Shown here piece after piece: positions 6,574 through 6,685 of a stretch of DNA of 6,685 bases. The notes beneath the pieces are model-generated. The model was not told where the DNA came from, did not search any database, and was given only the letters and a program-made list of their open reading frames with translations. A program made the position numbers and the translations under genes. Position 1 is the first letter of the stretch, and each line of letters opens with the position of its first letter. The stretch comes from Kiritimatiellia bacterium (lineage in GTDB: Bacteria; Verrucomicrobiota; Kiritimatiellia; RFP12; DVOR01). Where the stretch lies: the NCBI GenBank assembly GCA_017548245.1, contig JAFYMU010000183.1, positions 1 to 6,685 on the forward strand. Direction: 5' to 3'.

Positions 6574-6602
6574 TAGCAACTAGCAACCATCAACCAACAA
6601 CC
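6571..6602. repeat. Degenerate 7-nt tandem repeat (AACTAGC / AACCANC)
   Basis: Four consecutive heptamers, AACTAGC, AACTAGC, AACCATC and AACCAAC, are followed by a partial AACC. The first shares its AAC with the end of direct-repeat copy 1. This is a short tandemly repeated sequence of the heptanucleotide class, lying between the two direct-repeat copies. Confidence 0.75.
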
Positions 6603-6624
6603 GCCCGTTAGGGCTCTTTCCCCA

Positions 6625-6685
6625 TCCTAGCAGTCCTTTGTGTTACCACCTTTGAAAACGTACTTCCACAGTCCCTCCGTCTAAC
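6625..6685. repeat. Intergenic direct repeat, copy 2
   Basis: A unit of about 61 nt opening with TCCTAGCAGTCCTTT, with middle TTGAAAACG and ending ACAGTCCCTCCG then CTAAC at the window edge. In each copy the core CAGTCC occurs twice, 41 nt apart in copy 1 (6516, 6557) and 38 nt apart in copy 2 (6631, 6669). The copies lie about 115 nt apart, and a longer array may continue beyond the window. Confidence 0.65.

Larger units (their letters stand above)
6359..6685. other. Gene-free, repeat-rich intergenic region
   Basis: No open frame with coding character appears on either strand in these 327 nt. The region holds three interlocking inverted repeats (6407-6497), two diverged copies of a direct repeat (6510-6573 and 6625-6685), a 7-nt tandem repeat (6571-6602) and a tiny GCCC-GTTA-GGGC hairpin (6603-6614) followed by TCTTTC. 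It may be an array of intergenic repeat elements, or in part a structured RNA or the 3' end of the membrane-protein transcript. It runs to the window edge. Confidence 0.6.

Noticed and set aside
6567..6685. Possible integron attC sites: GTCTAAC (6679-6685) fits RYYYAAC and GTTAGGG (6607-6613) is near GTTRRRY
   Set aside because: The two are in the wrong order for one site, the segment 6567-6613 is too short and not palindromic, and no integrase or cassette gene is visible. The core motifs are short enough to occur by chance.
6510..6685. CRISPR array
   Set aside because: The repeats are diverged, internally degenerate and unevenly spaced (41, 74, 38 nt between cores), there are only two units, and no cas gene is present.

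Overview
The window looks like a chromosomal segment from a bacterium of the PVC group (Planctomycetota, Verrucomicrobiota, Lentisphaerota, Kiritimatiellota); this is a low-to-moderate confidence inference. It rests on the recalled flavour of the partial secreted protein at the left end (a helical N-terminal region like that of large secreted transglutaminase-like proteins in that group) and on the lack of clear Shine-Dalgarno sites before the minus-strand genes. No rRNA, tRNA, transposase, phage gene or CRISPR array is visible.

Layout. (1) Bases 3-470, minus strand: the first 156 codons of a secreted protein with a clean signal peptide, cut by the window edge. Its promoter sits so close to the ATG that the mRNA may be leaderless. 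(2) Bases 524-556: hairpin terminator for the operon arriving from the right. (3) Bases 574-5460 (or 5493), minus strand: a three-gene operon, transcribed right to left. It starts with a large polytopic membrane protein with a TPR-like C-terminal half, followed by queA (overlapping it by 20 nt) and manC (11 nt after queA). (4) Bases 5461-5719: divergent promoter region. (5) Bases 5720-6358, plus strand: a 212-residue membrane protein of unrecognised family, visibly AT-richer than the operon, with its own near-consensus sigma-70 promoter and a Shine-Dalgarno site. (6) Bases 6359-6685: about 330 nt without a gene, dense in structure: three interlocking inverted repeats, two diverged copies of a roughly 60-bp direct repeat, and a 7-nt tandem repeat between them.

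How the genes fit together. QueA makes the cyclopentene part of queuosine in tRNA and has no evident functional link to the other two genes. ManC makes GDP-mannose. The membrane protein has a GT-C-like layout (about 11 membrane segments, then a soluble repeat domain), so it might use a mannose-derived donor in envelope glycosylation, but that is inference only. The most unusual material is the repeat-rich tail at 6401-6685 and the contrast in initiation signals and base composition between the two divergent transcription units.
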